Assembly (NCBI GenBank): GCA_905480425.1
Contig: CAJQQG010000012.1
Location: 1-64,000 of the forward strand
DNA length: 64,000 nt
Source: an uncultured Flavobacteriaceae bacterium
GTDB taxonomy: Bacteria > Bacteroidota > Bacteroidia > Flavobacteriales > Flavobacteriaceae
Direction of reading: 5' to 3'
Part shown: positions 18,625 to 27,232 of the stretch, piece after piece
Position numbering within the stretch: the stretch's first letter is position 1
Layout of the letters: every line of letters starts with the position of its first letter
Notes under the pieces: generated by a model
Seen by the model: only the letters and a program-made list of their open reading frames with translations
Databases searched by the model: none
Told to the model about the DNA's origin: nothing
Translations under genes and position numbers: made by a program

Positions 18625-19596
18625 TTAAAAAATGGAGGCTTTTAGATTAAGGCCTAGATTTTCCTCCCAGCCCATAATGAGGTTTGTATTTTGAATGGCT
18701 TGTCCGGAAGCACCTTTTACCAGGTTATCAATTACACTTGTTATTAAAAGTTTGTTTTGGTATTTATGCAAATGAATAAAACAATAATTTGTATTAATAA
18801 CTGATTTTAAACTAACCTCTTGATCTGAAATTTGCGTAAAAGGGTGAGACTCATAAAATGTGTGATAGTATTTTTTAGCTTTTTCTAAACTACCCTCAAA
18901 AGAAGTATAAAGAGTTGTAAAAATACCACGAGTAAAATCTCCGCGCTGTGGAATTAAATAAAGTTCACTTGGAGAATCTAACTGCTCTAAACTCTGATGA
19001 ATTTCGCCTAAATGTTGATGAATAAAGGGCTTATACCATGATAAGTTATTATTTCTCCAACTAAAGTGACTGGTAGTATTTAGACCAACTCCAGCTCCTG
19101 TACTACCAGTAGTAGCATTAATGTGAACAGGACTATTTATTAAATTTTGGTTTGCCAAAGGTAAAAGCGCTAGTTGAATTGCAGTAGCAAAACATCCTGG
19201 ATTAGCAATAGACTTTGAATTTTCGATCTTTTCTTTTTGAAGTTCAGGAAGACCATACACAAAATTCCTCCCTTCAAAGGTTTGGTCAGCTTCTAGTCTA
19301 AAATCATTTCCTAAATCGATAATAATGGTTTTATCAGAAAAAAAATGTTCATTTAAAAAAGTTTTTGAATTACCATGCCCTAAGCATAAATATAAAATAT
19401 CAATATCTGATTCAATAGAATCTGTAAAGTCAAGTGATGCACTTCCTAAAAGATCTTGGTGAACTGAATTTAGTGATTTCCCAGACCTTGTAGTGCTGTA
19501 AACAAAAGATAATTTTAATGCTGGATGTTGAAGGACTAAACGAATGAGTTCACCTCCTGTGTAGCCTGAACCACCAATAATTCCTACATTTTTCAT
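18625..19596 (-). CDS. argC: N-acyl-gamma-glutamyl-phosphate reductase
   Basis: A 323-residue reductase producing N-acylglutamate semialdehyde. The Rossmann motif GIIGGSGYTGGELIRL opens the protein; the catalytic cysteine is Cys135 in SIANPGCFATAIQLALLPL; the conserved histidine lies in the ATTGSTGAG...HLGEIHQ region. The start overlaps argG by four bases. Confidence 0.96.
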   Translation of the reverse strand: MKNVGIIGGSGYTGGELIRLVLQHPALKLSFVYSTTRSGKSLNSVHQDLLGSASLDFTDSIESDIDILYLCLGHGNSKTFLNEHFFSDKTIIIDLGNDFRLEADQTFEGRNFVYGLPELQKEKIENSKSIANPGCFATAIQLALLPLANQNLINSPVHINATTGSTGAGVGLNTTSHFSWRNNNLSWYKPFIHQHLGEIHQSLEQLDSPSELYLIPQRGDFTRGIFTTLYTSFEGSLEKAKKYYHTFYESHPFTQISDQEVSLKSVINTNYCFIHLHKYQNKLLITSVIDNLVKGASGQAIQNTNLIMGWEENLGLNLKASIF

Positions 19597-20786
19597 AATT
19601 TTTTATTGATATTTTGATATATTTTTGTGGCATTAGCAGTGAGCTTAATAAATCCTTTTGCTTCATCTGAAGTCCATCCTTTATTCATTTCTCCATAGCT
19701 TCCAAACTCTGCATGCATCAGATCATTTGGAGATGAAATACCAAGAAGCTCAAAGCGATAAGGGTGAAGCTTAATAGAAACGGTTCCACTTACTTGTTTT
19801 TGGCTACTTTCCATAAATGCCTCCATGTCTCGCATTACAGGATCTAAATAATGTCCTTCATGTAGTTGCATTCCATAGAAATTGGCTAATTGTTCTTTTT
19901 GATATAGTTGCCATTTTGTTAAAGTGTGCTTTTCTAAAAGGTGGTGTGCCTTAATAATAATTATGGAAGCAGCGGCTTCAAAACCTACTCTTCCTTTTAT
20001 TCCTATTATGGTGTCGCCAACATGAATATCTCTTCCAATAGCAAACTTTTTTGCATGCTCTTGAAGTTTTTGAATCAATTCCACTGGAGACCCTAATGTT
20101 TTGTTCACTTTGATGAGCTCTCCTTTTTTGAAACTAAGAGTTAAAAATTCGGGAGTTTCTGTTTTAAGCTGACTTGGGTATGCTGCATCTGGTAATGGAG
20201 AATCTGAGGCAAGAGTTTCTGCTCCACCTACGCTTGTTCCCCATAAACCTTGGTTTATAGAATATTTCGCTTTTTCCCAAGGAAGATTAATACCTTGAGT
20301 TTTTAAATATTTTATTTCATCTTCTCTAGATAGTTGGAGATCTCTAATTAAGGTGATGATTTTTATTTCAGGGGCTAATACTTGAAAAATCATATCAAAA
20401 CGTACCTGATCATTTCCTGCACCTGTACTACCATGAGCAATATACTTTGCTCCAATTTTTTTGGCATAATTAATAACTTCTATAGCCTGAATAATTCGTT
20501 CTGAACTAACAGAAAGGGGGTAATTATTATTTCGTAAAACATTACCGTAAATAAGGAATTTTACAATTTTGTTATAAAAAGAATCTAAAGCATCAATATT
20601 TTTGTACAAATGTGCACCCATTTGATATGCCTTTCCTTGAATGATATCAATTTCATTTTGAGAAAAACCACCGGTATTAATACTGACAGCATGAACTTCA
20701 AAATCATCTTGAGAAAGTTTTTGAAGTGAATATGAGGTATCTAATCCTCCACTATAGGCCAAAACTAATTTAGATTTATTTATCAT
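19593..20786 (-). CDS. argG: Argininosuccinate synthase
   Basis: A 397-residue enzyme that joins citrulline and aspartate at the expense of ATP. The nucleotide loop LAYSGGLDTSYSL (9-21) is intact, and the segment AHGSTGAGNDQVRFD that contacts citrulline and aspartate is recognisable. It overlaps the GNAT gene by 11 bases. Confidence 0.96.
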   Translation of the reverse strand: MINKSKLVLAYSGGLDTSYSLQKLSQDDFEVHAVSINTGGFSQNEIDIIQGKAYQMGAHLYKNIDALDSFYNKIVKFLIYGNVLRNNNYPLSVSSERIIQAIEVINYAKKIGAKYIAHGSTGAGNDQVRFDMIFQVLAPEIKIITLIRDLQLSREDEIKYLKTQGINLPWEKAKYSINQGLWGTSVGGAETLASDSPLPDAAYPSQLKTETPEFLTLSFKKGELIKVNKTLGSPVELIQKLQEHAKKFAIGRDIHVGDTIIGIKGRVGFEAAASIIIIKAHHLLEKHTLTKWQLYQKEQLANFYGMQLHEGHYLDPVMRDMEAFMESSQKQVSGTVSIKLHPYRFELLGISSPNDLMHAEFGSYGEMNKGWTSDEAKGFIKLTANATKIYQNINKKL

Positions 20787-21381
20787 TTTTATTTTTTAGT
20801 GAAATTGCTGTTTTAATTCTTTGTACTATTTTTTTATTAATAGGTATATTTTTCATTTCTTTTTTTGGATCAAATAACATCCCAGTACATAAACACATTT
20901 GGCGTTCTGTCCTGGTTAAAATATCATAATTTTTACAAGTTTGACAGCCTTTCCAAAATTCAGGATCATCTGTAAGTTCTGAAAAGTGAACTGGTTTATA
21001 ACCTAGTTCATAATTTATTTTCATAACAGGCATACCTGTGGTAATTCCAAAAATTTTAGCCTTCGGATATTTTTTTAAAGAAAGTTTAAATACTTCTCTT
21101 TTAATTTTTTTAGCAAGACCTTTTCCGCGTTGCTTAGGAGTAACAATTAATCCGGAATGAGCTACATATTTTCCATGCCCCCAGACCTCTATGTAACAAA
21201 AACCAGCAAATGAATTATTTTCAATCGCTATAACTGCATTGCCATTTTTAATTTTTGAAGCAATATATTCAGGAGTACGTCTGGCGATTCCAGTGCCTCT
21301 ATTTTTTGCAGAATCATCAATGCATGCACTGATATTTTTAGCATAAGATATGTGTTCCGCAGTAGCGCGTAATATTTTCAT
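20776..21381 (-). CDS. GNAT acyltransferase, candidate N-acylglutamate synthase
   Basis: A 201-residue protein with one GNAT domain (1-135). The acyl-CoA loop is QRGKGLA (84-90), preceded by the strand GLIVTP. After the GNAT fold comes a short tail with four cysteines, C146-x2-C149 and C163-x-C165, which could hold a metal. It is the first gene of an operon that contains every other arginine step, no argJ is visible, and no classical argA is present. The inference is that it makes N-succinyl- or N-acetylglutamate from glutamate. I recall very similar proteins beside argG in other Bacteroidetes. The acyl donor cannot be told from sequence. Confidence 0.75.
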   Translation of the reverse strand: MKILRATAEHISYAKNISACIDDSAKNRGTGIARRTPEYIASKIKNGNAVIAIENNSFAGFCYIEVWGHGKYVAHSGLIVTPKQRGKGLAKKIKREVFKLSLKKYPKAKIFGITTGMPVMKINYELGYKPVHFSELTDDPEFWKGCQTCKNYDILTRTERQMCLCTGMLFDPKKEMKNIPINKKIVQRIKTAISLKNKNDK

Positions 21382-21461
21382 TTTGTGTATTAATAAATAA
21401 GAAATTTGTTTAGTTCGAGAAGAGAGAAGGGCACACCATACTCCATAAATAATCTACACCC

Positions 21462-21479
21462 CTAGGGGCGACGAAACAT
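21462..21479 (-). CDS. Short uORF Met-Phe-Arg-Arg-Pro ahead of the arginine operon
   Basis: ATG-TTT-CGT-CGC-CCC-TAG on the minus strand encodes five residues, two of them arginine. The ATG lies 10 bases after a TAnnTTTG -7 element, so the transcript should begin within a few bases of it. The stop overlaps a CCCCTAGGGG palindrome, and the first operon gene starts 80 bases further on. This layout fits a leader peptide that senses arginine or charged tRNA-Arg. Translation and function are inferred, not shown. Confidence 0.5.
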   Translation of the reverse strand: MFRRP

Positions 21480-21488
21480 CGGGCGCAA

Positions 21489-21523
21489 CAAAAGTAATGA
21501 AGTGCCTGGAAAAATATACAAAA
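21489..21523 (-). promoter_or_regulatory. Promoter of the arginine operon
   Basis: On the minus strand, TTTTG (21519-21523) and TACTTTTG (21489-21496) are separated by 22 bases. This is one of the two best -33/-7 pairs in the window. Transcription should begin near 21481-21484, giving a leader of about 100 bases before the GNAT gene. Confidence 0.75.
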
Positions 21524-21632
21524 GTGGTGTTTTGAACATAACATTGCAAATATCACTAATTTTTATTAGATATCAAAAAATATATTTAATAGTACATATT
21601 TTTAGGATCTATATTATTGGATTACGAATGTT

Positions 21633-21640
21633 TATCTTTG
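21633..21640 (+). promoter_or_regulatory. -7 promoter element of tilS-dsbD
   Basis: TATCTTTG matches TAnnTTTG and lies 21 bases before the TTG start of tilS, in the 280-base gap shared with the divergent arginine operon. Confidence 0.6.
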
Positions 21641-21661
21641 TGCTTTATAAAACTATAACAA

Positions 21662-22939
21662 TTGAATATTAATCTTACTGCTCTTTCTGGAAAGCGGTTT
21701 TTACTTGCTCACAGTGGTGGCTTGGATAGTTGTGTATTAGCAAATTTATTGCTTGAAGCTTCAGTTGATTTTAGTGTAGCACATTGTAATTTTCAATTGA
21801 GAGGATCTGAAAGTGACGACGATTTCTTTTTTGTTGAAAAATGGTGTCAAGAACACAGTATCCCTTTTTTTTCAAATATTTTTTCTACTAAGACCTACAT
21901 GGAGTTCCATAAAAAGAGCACCCAATTGGCAGCTAGAGAATTAAGGTATAAGTGGTTTAATTGTTTATTGGCAACATATGATTTTGAAGCTTTAATAACA
22001 GCACATCATCTAAATGATCAACTCGAAACTTTTTTTATAAATACCACTAGAGGTACTGGTATTTCTGGTCTTTTAGGGATTCAAGAAAATGACAAATTGT
22101 ATCGACCTTTGCTTCAAGTGTCTAAAAATTCCTTAGTTATTTATGCGGAAAAGCATTATATTAAATGGCGTGAAGATCGATCAAATGAGACAAACGATTA
22201 TTTACGTAATAGCATTCGACATCTTGTTTTAGACCCTTTAATAAAATTACAGCCAAAGGCACTAGACAATTTCAAAACTACTCTGAGAAATTTAACTGAA
22301 GCTAATTCTTTTATACATAATTCGTTGGATACTCTAAAGCAATCGACCTTCATTCAGCAAACCGATTATGTAAGTATATCGATAGCTGGATTAAAAAAAA
22401 TTCCTCAATCTTTATTTTGTATTCATCACTGGTTTTCTCCTCTAGGTTTTCAAGCTTTGGAGGTTATAAAGCTATTAAATGCTGATAGTGGAAAAATATT
22501 ATTATCCAAGACCAACCGACTGTTGCGTGATCGATCAGTTTTAATATTGACAGAAATCCCCATCAAAATAAAAGACTCTTTTAAAATTGATTTAAAAAGG
22601 TTTAAGATCTCGGTGCCTATTAATTTATCATGGAAGTTTATTAATACGGTTTCTTTTTCTTGGAAGTCAAGTGAAGCAGCACTAGATTACAAATTATTAA
22701 CAAAGCCTCTTTTAATTCGTAAATCAATCAAAGGAGATTACTTTTATCCGACAGGAATGTCTGGTAAAAAACTTCTTAGTAAGTTCTTTAAAGATGAAAA
22801 ATATTCTCTTTTGGAAAAGGAAAAACAGTGGCTTTTATGTTCAGGTGATCAAATTGTTTGGGTAGTTGGTAAAAGATGTGACCAACGTTTTGCAGCAGAT
22901 AAAAAAACAAAAAAAACCGTATTAATATCATGTTTATGA
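21662..22939 (+). CDS. tilS: tRNA(Ile)-lysidine synthase
   Basis: A 425-residue ATP-dependent enzyme that adds lysine to C34 of tRNA-Ile(CAU), so that it reads AUA. The PP-loop HSGGLDSCVLANLL lies at residues 17-30; downstream are AHCNFQLRG, TAHHLNDQLETFFIN and RGTGISGLLGI, all typical. The C-terminal domain (about 350-425) has the family block KSIKGDYFYPTGMSGKKLLS. It starts with TTG: an in-frame stop lies two codons upstream, and the promoter motif is correctly placed. dsbD overlaps its 3' end. Confidence 0.95.
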   Translation: MNINLTALSGKRFLLAHSGGLDSCVLANLLLEASVDFSVAHCNFQLRGSESDDDFFFVEKWCQEHSIPFFSNIFSTKTYMEFHKKSTQLAARELRYKWFNCLLATYDFEALITAHHLNDQLETFFINTTRGTGISGLLGIQENDKLYRPLLQVSKNSLVIYAEKHYIKWREDRSNETNDYLRNSIRHLVLDPLIKLQPKALDNFKTTLRNLTEANSFIHNSLDTLKQSTFIQQTDYVSISIAGLKKIPQSLFCIHHWFSPLGFQALEVIKLLNADSGKILLSKTNRLLRDRSVLILTEIPIKIKDSFKIDLKRFKISVPINLSWKFINTVSFSWKSSEAALDYKLLTKPLLIRKSIKGDYFYPTGMSGKKLLSKFFKDEKYSLLEKEKQWLLCSGDQIVWVVGKRCDQRFAADKKTKKTVLISCL

Positions 22940-24909
22940 AAATGAAGTGGGTAATGTTTTTATTGGGAACTATTTTTGTTCAAGCTCAGCTTGATTCAGA
23001 GCCTGTAGTTTGGGAAACTCACATAGAAAAAACTGAAGATAACCGCATCATACTATTTTTCGAAGCCAGTATTGCTCCAAAGTGGCATTTATATTCTCAA
23101 TTTTCAAGTAAAGACGGTGCTTTACCTACTGAATTTGTTTTTAATCCTAGAGGATATGAGAGAATTGGTAATGTTGAAGAAAGCACTTCAGTTACAGAAT
23201 ATGATAATGTATTTGAAATGGATCTGACCTATTTTAATGATCGGGCAACTTTTCAGCAAGAATTATTTATATCAGATTCTTCATTATCGACAATATCTGT
23301 AGAGGTTAATTACCAAGCCTGCGATGATAAACTCTGTATTTTTAGATCTGAAATCTTTAGATTTTCATTAGACGGAAATGATGTTGCTAACACACTAGTA
23401 ACTGATGAGACAAGTCAACGTCTCTCCTCTGAGTTAAAGCTTGAATTATTGAATACAGACTTATTAGAAAGTACACTTTCAGAAGAAATCACCAATTCTT
23501 TTTCAAATATTTTCTTGTTAGGGTTTATCGCTGGTTTGCTAGCACTATTAACACCTTGCGTTTTTCCGATGATACCACTCACAGTATCTTTTTTCATAAA
23601 ACAAGCTAATAGCCGCTCTAATGGAGTTTATAATGCTTTGTTGTATGCTTTTTTTATTGTATTAATTTATGGTTTGTTAAGTCTTCCTTTTCATTTTATT
23701 GACTCTTTAAATCCTGAAATTTTAAACACACTAGCTACAAATGTAACCTTGAATTTGATCTTTTTTGGAGTGTTTGTATTTTTTGCATTTTCTTTTTTTG
23801 GATTTTATGAATTAACACTTCCCACAAAATGGGGAAACAAAACAGATCAAGGAACTTCTTTTAAGGGTGGTATTGGTATTTTTTTCATGGCACTTACCTT
23901 AGCAATTGTTTCTTTTTCCTGTACAGGACCAATTTTAGGAACCTTGTTAGCAGGTTCATTAACTGCAGATGGAGGAGCTATACAGCTTAGTGTGGGAATG
24001 TTAGGCTTTGGTGTTGCTTTAGGCTTTCCTTTTGGACTTTTTGCATTATTTCCCAATGCATTAAATGCATTACCAAAATCTGGAGGATGGATGACTACTT
24101 TTAAGGTTTTTTTAGGTTTTTTAGAATTAGCACTTGCATTAAAATTCCTTTCAAATGCGGATCTAGTTGCTCATTGGGATTTGTTGAAACGTGAAGTTTT
24201 TATTGCAATTTGGGCCTTCATTTCTTTGCTATTAACCCTTTATCTTTTTGGTGTGATTAGTTTTAAGCATGACGTTAAACAAAAACTGAGTATTCTTAGG
24301 ATAATAGTTGCAACTATCAGTTTTCTTTTTACATCTTTTCTAGTGTATGGATTATTTTCAGAGGAAAATGAATTCAAAATTTTAAGTGGTTTTCCACCTC
24401 CCGAATTTTATAGTATTTCTTCAAAAGAGTCAGACTGCCCTTTAGGTTTAGAATGTTATAAAAATTATTCAACTGGTATTGCAATGGCCAAAGCAACAAA
24501 TAAACCCATTTTATTAGATTTTACTGGCTGGGCGTGTGTTAATTGCCGGAAAATGGAAGAAAATGTATGGTCAGATTCTGAGATATTTTCTTTGTTAAAT
24601 GAAAATTACATAATCATTTCTCTTTATGTAGATGATGGTAAAAAACTTTCTAAAGATGCGCAATTCAATTATCAATATCCAGATGGTCGTATTAAGGTAA
24701 TTAACACAATAGGAAAGAAGTGGGCCACATTTCAGGCAATAAATTTTAAAACGGCTTCTCAGCCTTATTATGTTCAGATGATGTCAGATGGTAAAATACT
24801 TAATAGTGCTATTCAGTATACTGATATCCCAACTTTTAAAGCTTGGCTAAAAAAGGGATTGAAGAATAGTAAGAAGGAACATCCCAAAGCTAAATACCTT
24901 ACTTTTTAG
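22930..24909 (+). CDS. dsbD: Thiol:disulfide interchange protein DsbD
   Basis: A roughly 657-residue inner-membrane protein that carries electrons from cytoplasmic thioredoxin to the periplasm. Domains: signal peptide (about 1-20); N-terminal DsbD-alpha domain with the cysteine pair in YQACDDKLCIF (near residue 130); eight-helix membrane domain (about 195-480) with cysteines in LLTPCVFPMIPL and FSCTGPILGTL; C-terminal thioredoxin domain (about 510-640) with CVNC in GWACVNCRKM. The three cysteine pairs are all present. Starts at 22930, 22936 or 22942 are possible; ATG 22936 would give a four-base ATGA overlap with tilS. Confidence 0.95.
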   Translation: MFMKMKWVMFLLGTIFVQAQLDSEPVVWETHIEKTEDNRIILFFEASIAPKWHLYSQFSSKDGALPTEFVFNPRGYERIGNVEESTSVTEYDNVFEMDLTYFNDRATFQQELFISDSSLSTISVEVNYQACDDKLCIFRSEIFRFSLDGNDVANTLVTDETSQRLSSELKLELLNTDLLESTLSEEITNSFSNIFLLGFIAGLLALLTPCVFPMIPLTVSFFIKQANSRSNGVYNALLYAFFIVLIYGLLSLPFHFIDSLNPEILNTLATNVTLNLIFFGVFVFFAFSFFGFYELTLPTKWGNKTDQGTSFKGGIGIFFMALTLAIVSFSCTGPILGTLLAGSLTADGGAIQLSVGMLGFGVALGFPFGLFALFPNALNALPKSGGWMTTFKVFLGFLELALALKFLSNADLVAHWDLLKREVFIAIWAFISLLLTLYLFGVISFKHDVKQKLSILRIIVATISFLFTSFLVYGLFSEENEFKILSGFPPPEFYSISSKESDCPLGLECYKNYSTGIAMAKATNKPILLDFTGWACVNCRKMEENVWSDSEIFSLLNENYIIISLYVDDGKKLSKDAQFNYQYPDGRIKVINTIGKKWATFQAINFKTASQPYYVQMMSDGKILNSAIQYTDIPTFKAWLKKGLKNSKKEHPKAKYLTF

Positions 24910-24919
24910 CATTTAAAAA

Positions 24920-25648
24920 CTATCTTTCAAAGTAAACTTCTTTAAAAGGGATGCGGAAACGATCTCCGTAAATTCCCTCAGGCATTCTAATTCCACAACC
25001 AATGACCATACTAATTTCCGCAGTCTTAGGTAGGTTTAGTATTTTTTTTAATTTCTTCGAATCAAAACCTTCCATTGGACATGTATCATATCCTTGGGCC
25101 GCCATGCTCATCATGAAATTTTGTGAGGCCAAGGCAACGCTTTTATGTCCAACAACCCTGAGGTCTGAGGCGCTAACTTCCCTGTAAGAAGTTTTGTTTT
25201 TTCTGAAGAATGCTGTTCCTAATTTATTTAAAAATCCTTGCATCTTACTTCCACCACGATAAAGCTTGGGAATTATTTTTTGATAATAACTTAAGGCTCT
25301 TTCTTGGGTTTTTGGATCAACGATATTGTTTTTACTAAACCCTTTTTTAATGAATTCAATGTTAGCCTTAACGCGTTCAGGCCATAAATCTCTGCGAACA
25401 ACAGGAATTACAAGTTGAAGTGCTGTTTTTGCAGCTGGTTGGTTAAAACAGGTAGCTGCAATTGCTTTTTTCTGATCTTCAGACGTAATATGGTAGAATT
25501 CCCAAAGTTGTAAGTTGCTACTGGTGGGTGCTAATGTAGCATGTTTTATGCATTGTCTTACTGCTTCTGAGTCAATAGGTTGCTCTGCATCATAAACCCT
25601 CACAGACCTTCTATGAGCGATTGCCTCAGAAAATGTTTTTTCTTTCAT
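24920..25648 (-). CDS. Nitroreductase-family flavoprotein
   Basis: A 242-residue FMN-dependent oxidoreductase. The family start is visible as SEAIAHRRSVRVYD, and further landmarks are LAPTSSNLQLWEFY and AAQGYDTCPMEGFD. Nitroreductases reduce quinones, nitroaromatics or enones with NAD(P)H; the physiological substrate is unknown. It follows the aldehyde dehydrogenase by two bases, so the pair is probably one transcript, perhaps for detoxification of reactive aldehydes and electrophiles. Confidence 0.87.
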   Translation of the reverse strand: MKEKTFSEAIAHRRSVRVYDAEQPIDSEAVRQCIKHATLAPTSSNLQLWEFYHITSEDQKKAIAATCFNQPAAKTALQLVIPVVRRDLWPERVKANIEFIKKGFSKNNIVDPKTQERALSYYQKIIPKLYRGGSKMQGFLNKLGTAFFRKNKTSYREVSASDLRVVGHKSVALASQNFMMSMAAQGYDTCPMEGFDSKKLKKILNLPKTAEISMVIGCGIRMPEGIYGDRFRIPFKEVYFER

Positions 25649-25650
25649 AC

Positions 25651-27042
25651 TTATAATTTTTTCAATAGAAATTTTAGAAATTTTAATGATTTAGGGTAAG
25701 GGGCATAGCGCTGAGGTAAATCAAACCAAAAGGGACGTTTAACAAGTGGTTTTGCATGTGTAAAAATATCAAAGCTATATTTCCCATGATATGATCCATT
25801 TCCACTTGTTCCGATACCTCCAAAAGGTAAGTTTGTATTCGAGAAATGAATTACAGTATCATTAACAACTCCACCTCCAAAAGAATACTTTTTAATTAAA
25901 TTATTTATAAATTTTTTAGATGAACTAAAAATATAAAAGGCTAAAGGATTTTTAAGTTTACTTAAAACAAGATCAAGGCCTTCTTCTGTTTGATAGGATA
26001 ATACAGGAAGAATTGGGCCAAAAATCTCATCTTCAATTAGACGGCTATCCATCGCAGGTTCGTTTACAAGTGTGGGTTCAAAATAAAGACTTTCTCTATC
26101 CATGTTCCCGCCAAATAAAATATTTTCGTTTTGTAAATCTTTTTTTAATTTGTCAAAATGTTTTTTATGAATTAGACGTCCGTAATCATCAGATTTTTTT
26201 GCATCAGGACCAAAGGCTTTTTCTATTTCTTGAATCAACTCCTTAATTAAATCATCTTTGTGATCTTTTTTAACTAATATATAATCTGGAGCAATACATG
26301 TTTGTCCACAATTAAGAAATTTACCCCAAATAATTCTCCGTGCTGTTTTTTGAATAGGCGTAGTTCCATCAACTACACATGGACTCTTGCCACCTAATTC
26401 TAGAGTTGTTGGAGTTAAAAATTCTGCAGCAGCTTTTGCTACAATTCTGCCCACATGAGTGCTTCCAGTGTAAAATATATAATCCCACTGATATTTTAAT
26501 AACGCTTCACCTACGGTAACATCCCCTTGAATTACTTTTACCCAATTTTCAGGAAAAACCTCCATTAATATTTTTTCTATAATTTGAGCCGTATGGGGTG
26601 CGGATTCTGAGGGTTTTAAAACTGCTGTATTCCCCGCAGCAATTGCTCCAATAAATGGAATCATAGCTAGTTGGAAAGGGTAATTCCAAGGGGAAATTAG
26701 TAAGACAGTTCCGTAGGGTTCTGAAATAATAAAATCTTGTGAAGGAAAACTTAAAAGACTTCCAGAAACTCGTTTTGGAGCCGCCCATTCTTTAATGTTT
26801 TTTATTAACAGTGATAATTCTTTTTGAACCATCAAAACCTCACTAGTATAAGATTCAAAAGCAGGTTTTTTTAAATCTAAAAACAATGCATCCATGATGC
26901 TTGCTTCTTTTTTGTCAAGTAATTTCTTTAATTTCTTGAGGTATTGAATTCTTTTTTCTACACCATCTATTTTATGTTGTTTAAAAAAAACACGATGGTC
27001 CTTTTGAACTTTTAAAATAAATGAAGGCTCACTATTTTTCAA
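25651..27042 (-). CDS. Aldehyde dehydrogenase, class 3-like
   Basis: A 463-residue NAD(P)+-dependent aldehyde dehydrogenase. Seen: ISPWNYPFQLAMIPFIGAIAAGN, the glutamate motif LELGGKSP, the catalytic cysteine in NCGQTCIAPDY and the EEIFGPILPV motif. Length and the C-terminal part (PFGGIGTSGNGSYHGKYSFD followed by a hydrophobic, basic end) match class 3 / coniferyl-aldehyde types that oxidise medium and long-chain or aromatic aldehydes. The C-terminal tail might associate with membrane. First gene of the two-gene unit with the nitroreductase. Confidence 0.9.
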   Translation of the reverse strand: MKNSEPSFILKVQKDHRVFFKQHKIDGVEKRIQYLKKLKKLLDKKEASIMDALFLDLKKPAFESYTSEVLMVQKELSLLIKNIKEWAAPKRVSGSLLSFPSQDFIISEPYGTVLLISPWNYPFQLAMIPFIGAIAAGNTAVLKPSESAPHTAQIIEKILMEVFPENWVKVIQGDVTVGEALLKYQWDYIFYTGSTHVGRIVAKAAAEFLTPTTLELGGKSPCVVDGTTPIQKTARRIIWGKFLNCGQTCIAPDYILVKKDHKDDLIKELIQEIEKAFGPDAKKSDDYGRLIHKKHFDKLKKDLQNENILFGGNMDRESLYFEPTLVNEPAMDSRLIEDEIFGPILPVLSYQTEEGLDLVLSKLKNPLAFYIFSSSKKFINNLIKKYSFGGGVVNDTVIHFSNTNLPFGGIGTSGNGSYHGKYSFDIFTHAKPLVKRPFWFDLPQRYAPYPKSLKFLKFLLKKL

Positions 27043-27189
27043 TTTTTTTATGTAAAGTTACTAAAAAACAAAGCTCCATTTTTTAAGTGATTGAATGTCT
27101 TAAAATATAATAACAAAGTAGTTGATTATCAGTATTTTAATAGGCATTTATTAAGGTTGGGTATAGGAGTGTAATTTTAGACATACTTA

Positions 27190-27216
27190 TTGAATTCTAA
27201 ACATGTATTATATTCG
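27190..27216 (+). promoter_or_regulatory. Possible promoter of the ilv operon
   Basis: TTG at 27190-27192 and TATATTCG at 27209-27216 (one mismatch to TAnnTTTG) are 16 bases apart, and ATG 27233 follows 16 bases later. The spacing is short and the motif imperfect, so this is a weak call. The rest of the 27043-27232 gap, shared with the divergent aldehyde dehydrogenase, shows nothing clear. Confidence 0.35.
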
Positions 27217-27232
27217 TAAATATTTTTAATTA

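Noticed and set aside
25651-27042. Aldehyde dehydrogenase as part of the adjacent ilv operon
   Set aside because: It is on the opposite strand and divergent, paired instead with the nitroreductase.
27203-27229. Short ORF M-Y-Y-I-R-K-Y-F just before ilvD, as a possible branched-chain leader peptide
   Set aside because: It has only one Ile and no Leu or Val codon, and the best promoter motif overlaps it, so it would not be transcribed as a whole.
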